Source: Chryseobacterium sp. MEBOG06
GTDB taxonomy: Bacteria; Bacteroidota; Bacteroidia; Flavobacteriales; Weeksellaceae
Assembly: GCF_021869765.1 (NCBI RefSeq)
Contig: NZ_CP084580.1
Span: forward strand, 5,208,001 to 5,272,000
Direction: 5' to 3'
DNA: 64,000 bases
The position numbers and the translations under genes are program-made. The notes beneath the pieces are model-generated. The model was given only the letters and a program-made list of their open reading frames with translations. It made no database searches and was not told where the DNA came from. Of the stretch, positions 36,170 to 44,097 are shown piece by piece. The stretch's first letter is position 1. Every line of letters begins with the position of its first letter.

Positions 36170-37252
36170 ATGTTAAAATCAGATAGATATTGCGTTATCA
36201 TGGCGGGTGGAATCGGGAGCCGGTTCTGGCCGATGAGTACGCAGAAATTTCCAAAACAGTTTCAGGATATTTTAGGAACAGGACGTACCATGATTCAGCA
36301 GACTTATGACAGAATCAGCAAGATAATTCCTAAAGAGCATATATTCGTGATTACGAATAAGGAGTATGTATCACTTTCTCATCAGCAGCTTCCGGAAATT
36401 CCTGAAGAAAATGTTGTGGGGGAACCTCTTATGAAGAACACAGCAGCATGTAACCTTTATATGGCTAACAAAATCGCTGAAATTAATCCGGATGCAACCA
36501 TGATTGTATTACCGGCAGACCATCTGATCCTTAAAGAGGATGTTTTTTTGGAAAAAGTGGAGCTGGCATTTGAAGTCGCTTCAAAACATGATTATCTGGT
36601 AACACTTGGGATTACTCCTACAAGGCCTGACACCGGATACGGATATATTCAGTTTGTAGAAAAAACGGGATCGGAATATTTCAAAGTAAAAACATTTACA
36701 GAAAAACCGATTCTTGAAATTGCTCAAAGCTTTTTAGAAAGTGGAGATTTCCTTTGGAATGCAGGGATATTTATTTGGAATGTAAAAAGCATTCACCATG
36801 CTTTTGAGAACTATCTTCCTGAGATGATGCAGCATTTTATGGCGTGTGAATACAATTCAGACAAAGAAAACAGCTGTATTGAAACCATTTATCCGAAGGT
36901 TCAAAAGATTTCTATAGACAATGGAATTTTAGAAAAAGCTAAAAATGTATATGTAATTCCATCAGATTTAGGATGGAGTGACCTTGGAACATGGACTTCT
37001 GTTTATGAAAATACAGAAAAAGATGAAGACGGAAATGCTTTTAAACTAAAGCACTTACTGGCCTACAACTCAAAAGGAAATATTGTACGTCTAAAAAACA
37101 ACAATAAAGCGGTGATTATTGACGGTCTTGAAAATTATATCGTTGTAGATACCGATAAGGCACTTCTTATCTGCCCCCGTGAAAATGATCAGCTGATAAA
37201 AGATTATGTTCTCGATTTAAAAAGTTTCAAGAAAGGAGAGAAATTCATGTAA
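36170..37252 (+). CDS. manC: Mannose-1-phosphate guanylyltransferase
   Basis: Makes GDP-mannose from mannose-1-phosphate and GTP, feeding mannosyl and fucosyl glycans. 360 residues, nucleotidyltransferase fold. The opening VIMAGGIGSRFWPMSTQKFPKQF (residues 9-31) binds GTP; VGEPLMKNTAA, LPADHLI, GYGYIQF, FTEKP and FLWNAGIFIWN follow, and SDLGWSDLGTWTS is the sugar-phosphate site. No fused isomerase domain (only GMP function). It begins 2 bases after the SprT-like gene. Confidence 0.94.
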   Translation: MLKSDRYCVIMAGGIGSRFWPMSTQKFPKQFQDILGTGRTMIQQTYDRISKIIPKEHIFVITNKEYVSLSHQQLPEIPEENVVGEPLMKNTAACNLYMANKIAEINPDATMIVLPADHLILKEDVFLEKVELAFEVASKHDYLVTLGITPTRPDTGYGYIQFVEKTGSEYFKVKTFTEKPILEIAQSFLESGDFLWNAGIFIWNVKSIHHAFENYLPEMMQHFMACEYNSDKENSCIETIYPKVQKISIDNGILEKAKNVYVIPSDLGWSDLGTWTSVYENTEKDEDGNAFKLKHLLAYNSKGNIVRLKNNNKAVIIDGLENYIVVDTDKALLICPRENDQLIKDYVLDLKSFKKGEKFM

Positions 37253-37284
37253 TATTTGGTATACTTTCTATTGATTTTAAAATT

Positions 37285-37947
37285 ATGATTACAACTGCAA
37301 CACGCTTTACTGTTTTTTCTTTTTTACTTTTGGGAATTTTAGGATATTCTCAGGAGAAAAAGAAATTTGCAAGTATTTCGGGTATTTTGCAGCAGATTAA
37401 TCCTGATAATAAAGTGGACTCCTGGGTGCTGGTATACAACAGCTACGGAAAAGGAGAGGAGATAAAGACTGCGAGTAAACTAAGCTATACTCCTCAGTTT
37501 TCGGGATTCAATTTGTTTCCCAGTGAGGACAGTTTTTATTATATTGCCTATTCCGAAGGAGGAAAGGTAAATTATGTTCTTGATGTAGAGGGGCTTAAAA
37601 AGTTCGTGGGAAAAGTTGATAATGCTCAGGAAGCCGCAATAGTATTATCTGCTGACGGCTATATCGTAGATGAAGAATTTAAAGATCTTGCAGGAAATTA
37701 TCACGAAGACAAGTCTAATTATTATTTAGATCTTGGAAAACTGACCTCAAAAGAATGCCCTTATCAGAAAACACATTATACCTTGACGGTAAATAAAGCT
37801 ACAGGAGCTGTTACTCAGGTAAAAGATAACGGAACCTACATTGAGCTTTACAATAAAAAATGTGCTAACAACCCGAGACTTTTAAAAATCGAAAAAAAGG
37901 AAGAACCAAAGAAAGATGAGCTTAACAAAACACCCAAACGCAGATAA
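37285..37947 (+). CDS. Hypothetical exported protein
   Basis: 220 residues with a signal peptide (FTVFSFLLLGILGYSQ). The mature part has a beta-rich middle (SWVLVYNSYGKGEEIKTASKLSYTPQF) and a charged Lys/Glu tail (KIEKKEEPKKDELNKTPKRR). There are two conserved-looking cysteines (KECPYQ and NKKCAN). I do not recognise a family. Its 3' end overlaps the next gene by 32 bases in another frame, and manC precedes by 32 bases, so all three are probably one operon. Confidence 0.75.
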   Translation: MITTATRFTVFSFLLLGILGYSQEKKKFASISGILQQINPDNKVDSWVLVYNSYGKGEEIKTASKLSYTPQFSGFNLFPSEDSFYYIAYSEGGKVNYVLDVEGLKKFVGKVDNAQEAAIVLSADGYIVDEEFKDLAGNYHEDKSNYYLDLGKLTSKECPYQKTHYTLTVNKATGAVTQVKDNGTYIELYNKKCANNPRLLKIEKKEEPKKDELNKTPKRR

Positions 37948-38449
37948 CGTTTACGAGACTGAGAGGTTAATACTTCGGCCAATGTCCCGTGAAGACAGAG
38001 ATTTCATTTTTGAACTTTATAACAGACCTAAGTTTATCCAATATATCGGCAACCGCAACGTTAATACCATTGAGGATGCTGAGAATTATATCCTGAGCAG
38101 ATTTGCGCCGCAAATTGAAAGACTTGGATTCGGAAACTATCTTTTGCTAACCAAGGAAGGGAACGAAAAAATAGGAGCTGTGGGAATCTTTGAAAGAGAA
38201 GGACTTGATGTCGTAGATATCGGATATTCTCTGTTGGAAGAGTTTGAAGGAAAAGGATATGCAATTGAGGCCGCCAAAAAGGTAAAATCCATTGGAATGG
38301 ATGATTTCGGACTGTCAAAAATATCGGCCATCATCTCAAAAGACAATCTTTCCTCTCAGAATCTGATCGAAAAACTGGGACTGAAGTTTCAAAAATGTGT
38401 TACTCTTCCTGGTGAAGATGAAGAGCTAAACTATTACGAGACAGAATAA
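37916..38449 (+). CDS. GNAT family N-acetyltransferase (RimJ/RimL-like)
   Basis: 177 residues. ETERLILRPMSREDRDFIFELYNRPKF is the RimJ/RimL opening; EKIGAVGIFEREGLDVVDIGYSLLEEFEGKGYAIEAAKKV contains the acetyl-CoA binding loop, with GKGYA in place of the typical Q/RxxGxG/A, and SKDNLSSQNLIEKLG completes the fold. It starts inside the preceding gene (32-base overlap). The acceptor, a protein N-terminus or small amine, is unknown. Confidence 0.88.
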   Translation: MSLTKHPNADNVYETERLILRPMSREDRDFIFELYNRPKFIQYIGNRNVNTIEDAENYILSRFAPQIERLGFGNYLLLTKEGNEKIGAVGIFEREGLDVVDIGYSLLEEFEGKGYAIEAAKKVKSIGMDDFGLSKISAIISKDNLSSQNLIEKLGLKFQKCVTLPGEDEELNYYETE

Positions 38450-38467
38450 AGATCAACATAAAAAAGT

Positions 38468-38520
38468 ACAAATATTTTCAAAGCCTCCCTTAGAAGGGTC
38501 TCGCAGATGAAAATATTTGT
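38468..38520. terminator. Branched hairpin between convergent genes
   Basis: Outer stem ACAAATATTTTCA / TGAAAATATTTGT (13 bp, perfect) encloses a smaller hairpin CCCT-TAGA-AGGG near 38487-38498 (outer G/C run). It lies between the GNAT gene and bcp. It is longer and more structured than a usual terminator. Confidence 0.6.
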
Positions 38521-38538
38521 GCTTTAGTATAAGAAACA

Positions 38539-38988
38539 TTATTCTTCCAGAATCTGTTCTGCTGCCGTTTTTGAAGTTACTTTTTCAATAACTCTGGTGC
38601 AGACTCCGTTTTCATTAAATATAAAGGTTGTTCTTACAATCCCCATATAGGTTTTCCCAAACGTTTTTTTCTCCTTCCAGACTCCGAATTTTTCAATGAT
38701 ATCACGGTTTTCATCCGCAATAAGATCATAAGGAAAAGCAAACTTACTGTGGAAATTTTTCTGTTTCTTTACAGAGTCACCGCTCACTCCCAATAACTGA
38801 AATCCTTCTTCTTTAAGCTTCGAATAATTGTCGCTCAGATTGCACGCTTCCACAGTACATGTTGGTGTACTGGCCTGAGGATAAAAGAAAACAACTAGTT
38901 TTTGACCTATCAACTTTGATGAGGTTACTGTTTCCCCGTCCTGATTTATTCCTTCAAATTCAGGTAATTTGTCTCCAACTTTCAGCAT
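38539..38988 (-). CDS. bcp: Thioredoxin-dependent peroxiredoxin (Bcp/PrxQ)
   Basis: Reduces hydrogen and organic peroxides with a thioredoxin partner. 149 residues. The peroxidatic Cys44 and resolving Cys49 are visible in FFYPQASTPTCTVEACNLSD, five apart as in PrxQ. VGVSGDS-type (LLGVSGDSVKKQKNFHSKFAFPYDLIAD) and the C-terminal TTFIFNENG follow. The catalytic Thr/Pro are kept, but QAS replaces the common KDN. Divergent from nth with 33 bases between their chosen starts. Confidence 0.93.
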   Translation of the reverse strand: MLKVGDKLPEFEGINQDGETVTSSKLIGQKLVVFFYPQASTPTCTVEACNLSDNYSKLKEEGFQLLGVSGDSVKKQKNFHSKFAFPYDLIADENRDIIEKFGVWKEKKTFGKTYMGIVRTTFIFNENGVCTRVIEKVTSKTAAEQILEE

Positions 38989-39021
38989 AATGATTTAATT
39001 TTGTTCAAATTTAAGGGTTAC

Positions 39022-39642
39022 ATGACAAAAAAGCAAAGAGCTGAGCTCGTTCAGATAGAACTGGAGAAATTATATCCTACAACACCTATTCCGCTGGATC
39101 ATACTGATCCTTATACATTGATGGTTGCCGTAGCGCTTTCTGCCCAGACAACAGATAAAAAAGTGAATCAGGTGACTCCTGATCTTTTTGCCGTAGCAGG
39201 AACTCCGCAGAGAATGGCGAAATTGGAAGAATTTGAGATCAAAGAACTGATCAAAGAAATAGGGCTGTCCAATACCAAAGCCAAAAACCTGAAAAGGATG
39301 GCCGAACTTTTATTGGAAAGACATGAGGGCATCGTTCCCCAGACCTACGAAGAACTGGAAGCGCTTCCGGGAGTAGGACACAAAACGGCTTCAGTAGTGA
39401 TGAGCCAGGGCTTTGGTTTTCCTGCTTTTCCGGTAGATACCCATATTCATCGTCTGATGACACTTTGGAAACTTACCTCAGGGAAAAATGTGGTTGAAAC
39501 AGAGCGTGATGCCAAAAAATTATTCCCGGAAGAGGTATGGAACAAACTTCACCTTCAGATTATCTTTTACGGAAGAGAATATTCCCCTGCAAGAGGGAAG
39601 GGAGATAAAGATTTTATCACCAATATGATGTTTGAAAAATAA
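39022..39642 (+). CDS. nth: Endonuclease III (Nth), lacking the 4Fe-4S cysteines
   Basis: Bifunctional DNA glycosylase/AP lyase that removes oxidised pyrimidines. 206 residues from the ATG at 39022 (a TTG is possible 7 codons earlier). The helix-hairpin-helix LPGVGHKTASVV holds the catalytic Lys121, and FPVDTHIHRL holds Asp139. The family normally ends in a C-X6-C-X2-C-X5-C cluster loop; here the end is IIFYGREYSPARGKGDKDFITNMMFEK with no cysteine. The enzyme may thus work without the cluster, as appears usual in this lineage as far as I recall. Confidence 0.93.
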   Translation: MTKKQRAELVQIELEKLYPTTPIPLDHTDPYTLMVAVALSAQTTDKKVNQVTPDLFAVAGTPQRMAKLEEFEIKELIKEIGLSNTKAKNLKRMAELLLERHEGIVPQTYEELEALPGVGHKTASVVMSQGFGFPAFPVDTHIHRLMTLWKLTSGKNVVETERDAKKLFPEEVWNKLHLQIIFYGREYSPARGKGDKDFITNMMFEK

Positions 39643-39665
39643 TATCAGTAATCATATAAAAACAC

Positions 39666-39694
39666 AATTCCCTCTTCTTCAGAGGGAATTTTTA
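39666..39694 (+). terminator. Terminator after nth
   Basis: Stem AATTCCCTCT / AGAGGGAATT with loop TCTTC and a short T-run. Convergent with the DinB-like gene. Confidence 0.85.
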
Positions 39695-39709
39695 CTAATA
39701 AAAAGGTCA

Positions 39710-40156
39710 TTAATAGTCCAGTAACCTTCTATGATAGTTGATCTGTCCCAGATGATAGTCTAAATGGGCAATAAGGTGAATCAGAAAATAATCTGTGGTC
39801 ATAATATCCTCAAAAACCACAAGAGGGTATTCTTTTTTCAGATCATCTTCAGATAATTGGCTGAGTGCTGTCTCTATTACGACGGCGGTTGCCCGAATCT
39901 TTTCAATAAGTTCCTTTCTTGGGACATCCTTTAAAGAAAATTCAAGTTCGCGATGTCTCACATAACCTGTATTTCCAAGATGTGTGCCTATGAAATGATT
40001 GAGGTTTCCCACTAAATGAAGGCAGAGGTTTCCGGCAGAATTGGCAATGTTTTTATCGGTTTTCCAAAGGTTTTCTTCATTTTGATAGGCTTCTATCTCT
40101 GTTTTTAGTTTATTCAGATCTCTGTTGTATAGGGATTTCAGGCTTTCTGTGATCAT
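39710..40156 (-). CDS. DinB-like four-helix protein (DUF1572)
   Basis: 148 residues, helical throughout. Histidines that bind metal in the DinB superfamily appear in LCLHLVGNLNHFIGTHLG (about 46-60) and the C-terminal LIHLIAHLDYHLGQINYHRRL. This resembles the DUF1572 branch. Such proteins may be thiol-dependent hydrolases or transferases; no substrate is suggested by the context. Confidence 0.83.
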   Translation of the reverse strand: MITESLKSLYNRDLNKLKTEIEAYQNEENLWKTDKNIANSAGNLCLHLVGNLNHFIGTHLGNTGYVRHRELEFSLKDVPRKELIEKIRATAVVIETALSQLSEDDLKKEYPLVVFEDIMTTDYFLIHLIAHLDYHLGQINYHRRLLDY

Positions 40157-40208
40157 GATTTTTTATATTTAAATTTATTTAAATTTTCGAAATGGAAAAA
40201 AAGAGACG

Positions 40209-40242
40209 AAAAAGGGCACTGTTTGTTCTTCAGTACCCTTTG
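40209..40242 (-). terminator. Terminator after the DUF885 gene
   Basis: On the minus strand CAAAGGGTACTG / CAGTGCCCTTT with one A bulge, followed by T5. It lies 25 bases downstream of the DUF885 stop. Confidence 0.65.
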
Positions 40243-40264
40243 TATTTTCTTGTTAATAAAGATT

Positions 40265-42061
40265 TTATTTCTGTTTTTTAGCCCAAAGCTCCATCTTTCT
40301 GTTCAGAACGTCCAAAGGAAGGCATCCCTGGCTTAGTACTTCATCATGGAAGCTGGCCAGATTAAACTTATTTCCAAGCTCTTTCTGATACTTCTCTCTA
40401 AGTTCGCGGATTCTTAAAGAACCTATTTTATATCCTAGCGCCTGTCCGGGCATTGCCATATATCTTTCCACTTCTGCAACAGCCGATCCTTCATCATAAG
40501 AAATATTGCTTAAGAAATATTTGATGGCTTCTTCCCGTGACATTTTTCCCGTATGAATCCCTGTGTCTACCACAAGTCTTACCGCTCTCAGCATCTGATC
40601 ACTCAGGTATCCCATTTTCTGGTAAGGATCTGTATATAATCCAAACTCAGGGCCCAGTGTTTCACAATAATGTGCCCATCCTTCACCATATGCTCCAAAC
40701 CATCCGAATCTCATGAATTTCGGAAGTTTTGTATTTTCCTGCTGAAGAGAAACCTGATAGTGATGTCCCGGGATTGCCTCATGAAGGAAAAGAGATTCCA
40801 TTCCTGAGGTAACATTGAATTTGGTGGGGTCAGGAAGAGGAACATAGAAAATTCCCGCTCTTTTGCCATCCGGAGTTCCCGGAATATATTCCGCACTCGC
40901 ACTTGCCTCTCTGAATTTCTCAGTCTGTCTGATCTCAAACTTTGTTTTTGGGGTCACATTAAACATGGTCTTCAGCTTCGGAGTAATTTTGGTTAAGATG
41001 CTGTTGAACCCATTCAAAACATCCTTAGATGTTTTATAAGGCATTGCTTTGGGATCAGTTTTCACGAAGGTGATGAATTCTTCCAGAGTTCCGGAGAAAC
41101 CTACCTGCTGTTTTACTTTTTCCATTTCTGCACGAAGCATAGCCACCTGCTGTAGGCCGATTTTATTGATCTCGTCTGGAGATTTCTTAGTAGTTGTCCA
41201 GCTTTTTACATAATAGCCATAAATTTCATTCCCATTGGGAAGACTGTTGTAACCATCAGTATCTCTGGCTTTCGGCAGATAGTCTTTTTCTAAAAAGGCT
41301 CCCATCTTGGTATAGGCAGGAATAATTTTTTTAGTAATCGCATCTTTATAAAGCCCCGAAAATTTATCTTTCTGAGCCTGAGAGAAGTTTTTTGGGAAAT
41401 TTCTAATCGGCCCATAGAAAATATTTTTTTCCATGTCTGGTGTAATGATTTCCTCTGCCTTCATTTGAGGAATCATTTTGAAAACCAGTTTTTTAGGGAG
41501 TACGATTTTATTATTGATCCCTTCACGGAAATTGTCTGCTGCCGCATCCATCCATTCCGGGAACTTTTCCATTCTTTTTAGCCAGTCACTGTAGTCTTTC
41601 TCTGTTTTAAAAGGTTGATTTCCCTCTCCGCTTCCATATAAAGGAAAAGTAAGCGGAAGCCCTCCAAACTGAGTGAAAGGAATATATTCGGGGTGATAGG
41701 CATAAGCCTCAATTTTATCTTTTAAAGTATAATCCAGCACGTCATACACTACTTTATCATCGTCAGACAGTGTTTTGTAATCTACATGATCCAGCTGCTT
41801 TTGTACCGAATTGTAAAACGCTACCTCTCCTGAGATAAAATCTTTATCAATATTGATAGGTAGCTGGTCATTATACCTTGTATCTCCTTGTGCTGTAGCA
41901 TCTAAAGGATATAGTTTAAGGTACTGCTCATAATAGTTGGCAGCAATAGAATCCAGATTGCTGGGAGTCACCTTTGTAAGTGGTGAGTCCGTCTTTTTGC
42001 ACGAAGCAAGGCCTATCATCAATCCTATTCCCAGGATACTTTTTGATAAAATGTTTTTCAT
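40265..42061 (-). CDS. DUF885 family lipoprotein, probable metallopeptidase
   Basis: 598 residues. N-terminal signal with lipobox GLASC (Cys21), so probably membrane-anchored in the periplasm. The family's zinc-binding-like motif HEAIPGHHYQV lies at about residue 428-438, preceded by FYVPLPDPTKFNVTSGMESLFL, and GEGWAHYCETLG follows about 35 residues later (the third ligand candidate Glu/His). This combination is that of the DUF885 proteins related to M32-type zinc carboxypeptidases. Activity not known. A TACTTTTG box on this strand lies 20 bases before the start (42081-42088). Confidence 0.88.
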   Translation of the reverse strand: MKNILSKSILGIGLMIGLASCKKTDSPLTKVTPSNLDSIAANYYEQYLKLYPLDATAQGDTRYNDQLPINIDKDFISGEVAFYNSVQKQLDHVDYKTLSDDDKVVYDVLDYTLKDKIEAYAYHPEYIPFTQFGGLPLTFPLYGSGEGNQPFKTEKDYSDWLKRMEKFPEWMDAAADNFREGINNKIVLPKKLVFKMIPQMKAEEIITPDMEKNIFYGPIRNFPKNFSQAQKDKFSGLYKDAITKKIIPAYTKMGAFLEKDYLPKARDTDGYNSLPNGNEIYGYYVKSWTTTKKSPDEINKIGLQQVAMLRAEMEKVKQQVGFSGTLEEFITFVKTDPKAMPYKTSKDVLNGFNSILTKITPKLKTMFNVTPKTKFEIRQTEKFREASASAEYIPGTPDGKRAGIFYVPLPDPTKFNVTSGMESLFLHEAIPGHHYQVSLQQENTKLPKFMRFGWFGAYGEGWAHYCETLGPEFGLYTDPYQKMGYLSDQMLRAVRLVVDTGIHTGKMSREEAIKYFLSNISYDEGSAVAEVERYMAMPGQALGYKIGSLRIRELREKYQKELGNKFNLASFHDEVLSQGCLPLDVLNRKMELWAKKQK

Positions 42062-42080
42062 TTTCAGAATCTTTATGAAA

Positions 42081-42088
42081 CAAAAGTA
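42081..42088 (-). promoter_or_regulatory. Possible -7 box of the DUF885 gene
   Basis: Reads TACTTTTG on the minus strand, a match to TAnnTTTG, 20 bases upstream of the ATG at 42061. No good -33 element is seen. Confidence 0.35.
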
Positions 42089-42229
42089 AGTATTATTGGG
42101 AGATTCATACCCATTGTCTGAATTGATTTTAAAAAATAATTTTCAAAATCCTTTTAACTTTGAATCAATTTTTTATCTTTGTCTAAAACGTTTAACAATC
42201 ATATTATTACAGTTCTTTTTTAAGGAAAA

Positions 42230-42691
42230 ATGAAAGGGATTTTAAAAATTTACCATCCGGACGAAACGCTAAAATACAATATCAGAAATACTTATTGTAA
42301 AGCCGTCTACAGCAACCAGCAACATTTTTTAGAGGTTGAAATTATAACGGATGACAGCTTGGATCACGTAGATGATGATTCATTACAGTACAACTTTCCG
42401 CAGCTTTCACTAGAAATTTTTGATTTCCCCATAGATTCTGGGGAGATAGAAGGCAAAACCATTAAAATCAATGATTCTGATGAAGATACCTATACCGAGG
42501 TAGACCTCTTCGATGATGAAGACGCTTATGTCTATGACAATGAGCTTCTTTTTGAAAGAAACGAGGAAGGTGAACTTCAGCTAATCTGGAAGGGGAGTAT
42601 TGATGATTTCTATACCGGATCAGATACACCGATTCCTTTTAGGTTAAAATGTGAATTCAGGCAGGATGATATTGACGTAGAAGAAGACTAA
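42230..42691 (+). CDS. Hypothetical acidic protein
   Basis: 153 residues, very acidic (long Asp/Glu runs such as SLDHVDDDSL, NDSDEDTYTEVDLFDDEDAYVYD), no signal peptide or membrane segment. The pattern of short beta-strand segments (LQLIWKGSIDDFYTG) suggests a small globular beta protein. I recognise no family. It stands alone; the following ExbB-like gene starts 175 bases later behind its own -7 box. High coding quality and an ATG start support it as a real gene. Confidence 0.75.
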   Translation: MKGILKIYHPDETLKYNIRNTYCKAVYSNQQHFLEVEIITDDSLDHVDDDSLQYNFPQLSLEIFDFPIDSGEIEGKTIKINDSDEDTYTEVDLFDDEDAYVYDNELLFERNEEGELQLIWKGSIDDFYTGSDTPIPFRLKCEFRQDDIDVEED

Positions 42692-42828
42692 CAGAGTCTT
42701 TCCTCTTTTTTAATATCGAATTTCTTTTCAAAATTTCTTTTTGGAAAGAAATTTGCTATTTGTATAAATCATAACAAAATTTAAGTGGTTTTAAGCAATT
42801 TTTAAGATATCAATTAATAATATTCCAC

Positions 42829-42836
42829 TACATTTG
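42829..42836 (+). promoter_or_regulatory. Probable -7 box of the ExbB/ExbD/TonB-like operon
   Basis: TACATTTG fits TAnnTTTG, 30 bases before the ATG of the ExbB-like gene. No clear TTG at the expected -33 position. Confidence 0.4.
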
Positions 42837-42866
42837 TCGTTGAAACTTTAATAAAATTCACATTTA

Positions 42867-43571
42867 ATGCTGTTAACGGAACTTTCTCAGATTTTATTTG
42901 CGCAAATTGCTACACCTGTAGTTGCCACAGACAATTTAGAATTTTCATTTTGGAAGATCATGTTCCACGGAGGAGCCTTCGCTAAAATAGTAATGGGAAC
43001 TGTATTGCTGTTGGGCATATTCTCCCTATATCTGTTTTTTGAAAGATTTTTCTTTATCAAGAGGCTGTCTTCAAAGACAGATTCCAATTTCATGAATAAT
43101 ATTGAAGATTTTATCAAAGCAGGAAAAATAGAAGCTGCAGCAGATTATTGCAAAACACAGAATTCTCCGGAAGGAAGAATTTTAGAAAAAGGGATTTCAA
43201 GATTGGGACGCCCTGTTTCTGATATTGTAAGTGCTATGGAATCTCAGGCTCAGGTAGAAGTGGCCAATATGGAAAAGAACTTAAATCTTTTGGCTGTAGT
43301 ACCTAGTATTGCTCCAATGTTGGGACTTTTGGGAACAGTAATCGGGATGATTATTGCATTCTTTAATTTATCTCATGCAACAGGATCTTTCTCTCCAAAA
43401 ACGCTTTCTGAAGGTATTTATACTGCTTTAGGGCAAACTGCTGTAGGTTTGGCGGTAGCTATTCCTGCCAATTTCTGTTATAATATTCTTTTAACAAGAA
43501 TTGACCGGTTTGTATTGAAGGCACAGAATATGTCTGGAGAATTTTTAGATCTTATCAACAAACCTTTATAA
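42867..43571 (+). CDS. MotA/TolQ/ExbB family proton channel protein
   Basis: 234 residues. A hydrophobic N-terminal segment after a short periplasmic stretch is followed by three membrane helices of the TolQ/ExbB family (about 36-56, 140-165 and 185-207). The typical core SIAPMLGLLGTVIGMIIAFFNL and GIYTALGQTAVGLAVAIPANFCYN are present. With the ExbD-like and TonB-like genes behind it, it forms a proton-driven motor that energises outer-membrane transport. About 93 bases separate it from the ExbD-like gene, containing a 21-codon open frame. Confidence 0.93.
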   Translation: MLLTELSQILFAQIATPVVATDNLEFSFWKIMFHGGAFAKIVMGTVLLLGIFSLYLFFERFFFIKRLSSKTDSNFMNNIEDFIKAGKIEAAADYCKTQNSPEGRILEKGISRLGRPVSDIVSAMESQAQVEVANMEKNLNLLAVVPSIAPMLGLLGTVIGMIIAFFNLSHATGSFSPKTLSEGIYTALGQTAVGLAVAIPANFCYNILLTRIDRFVLKAQNMSGEFLDLINKPL

Positions 43572-43580
43572 ATCTTTCTT

Positions 43581-43646
43581 ATGAAATCGTACTATCAGAA
43601 ATTTTTTAAGAAAATTAACAATAGAGCGATTCCATCTGACCATTAA
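43581..43646 (+). CDS. Possible 21-residue small protein
   Basis: A complete ATG-TAA frame, MKSYYQKFFKKINNRAIPSDH, lies between the ExbB-like and ExbD-like genes with 9 and 18 bases on the sides. It is basic and amphipathic at the start. Codon use looks normal, but the length is too short to be certain; it may simply be spacer. Confidence 0.3.
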   Translation: MKSYYQKFFKKINNRAIPSDH

Positions 43647-43664
43647 AAATATTAGAATAAACAG

Positions 43665-44063
43665 ATGAAAATTCAGAGAAGAAATAAAGCGAATCCGGAA
43701 TTCAGTTTAGCAGCGATGACAGACGTTATCCTGTTGATGCTGATCTTCTTTATGATAACATCTTCTGCAGCCAATCAGAGTGCTATAGACGTAAATCTGC
43801 CAAAGGCGGGAGCTACTGAAGATAATATTCCCAATCCTCTTACGGTAAGCATCAAACCGGATGGTTCATTTTTTGTTGATGATAACCCAGTGAACAAAGG
43901 AGAATTGGAACAGGTTATTGCCGATAAAATGGCCAATCAGACCAATAAATCTTTCACGATAAGAGCAGACGAAAATACACTGCATAAAGATGTTGTTTTC
44001 GTTATGGAAATCGCTGAAAAATATAAATTTAATATTGCTATCGCAACGGTTAAAGACAAATAA
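43665..44063 (+). CDS. ExbD/TolR family protein
   Basis: 132 residues. One N-terminal membrane helix carries the essential Asp20 (LAAMTDVILLMLIFFMITSSA); the periplasmic domain shows VSIKPDGSFFVDDNPV and TIRADENTLHKDVVFVMEIAEKY. This subunit completes the proton pathway with the ExbB-like protein. Same operon, before the TonB-like gene, which starts 34 bases later. Confidence 0.93.
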   Translation: MKIQRRNKANPEFSLAAMTDVILLMLIFFMITSSAANQSAIDVNLPKAGATEDNIPNPLTVSIKPDGSFFVDDNPVNKGELEQVIADKMANQTNKSFTIRADENTLHKDVVFVMEIAEKYKFNIAIATVKDK

Positions 44064-44097
44064 CAAATCCGAATCTCGGAAAGAATTACTTTTAAAG

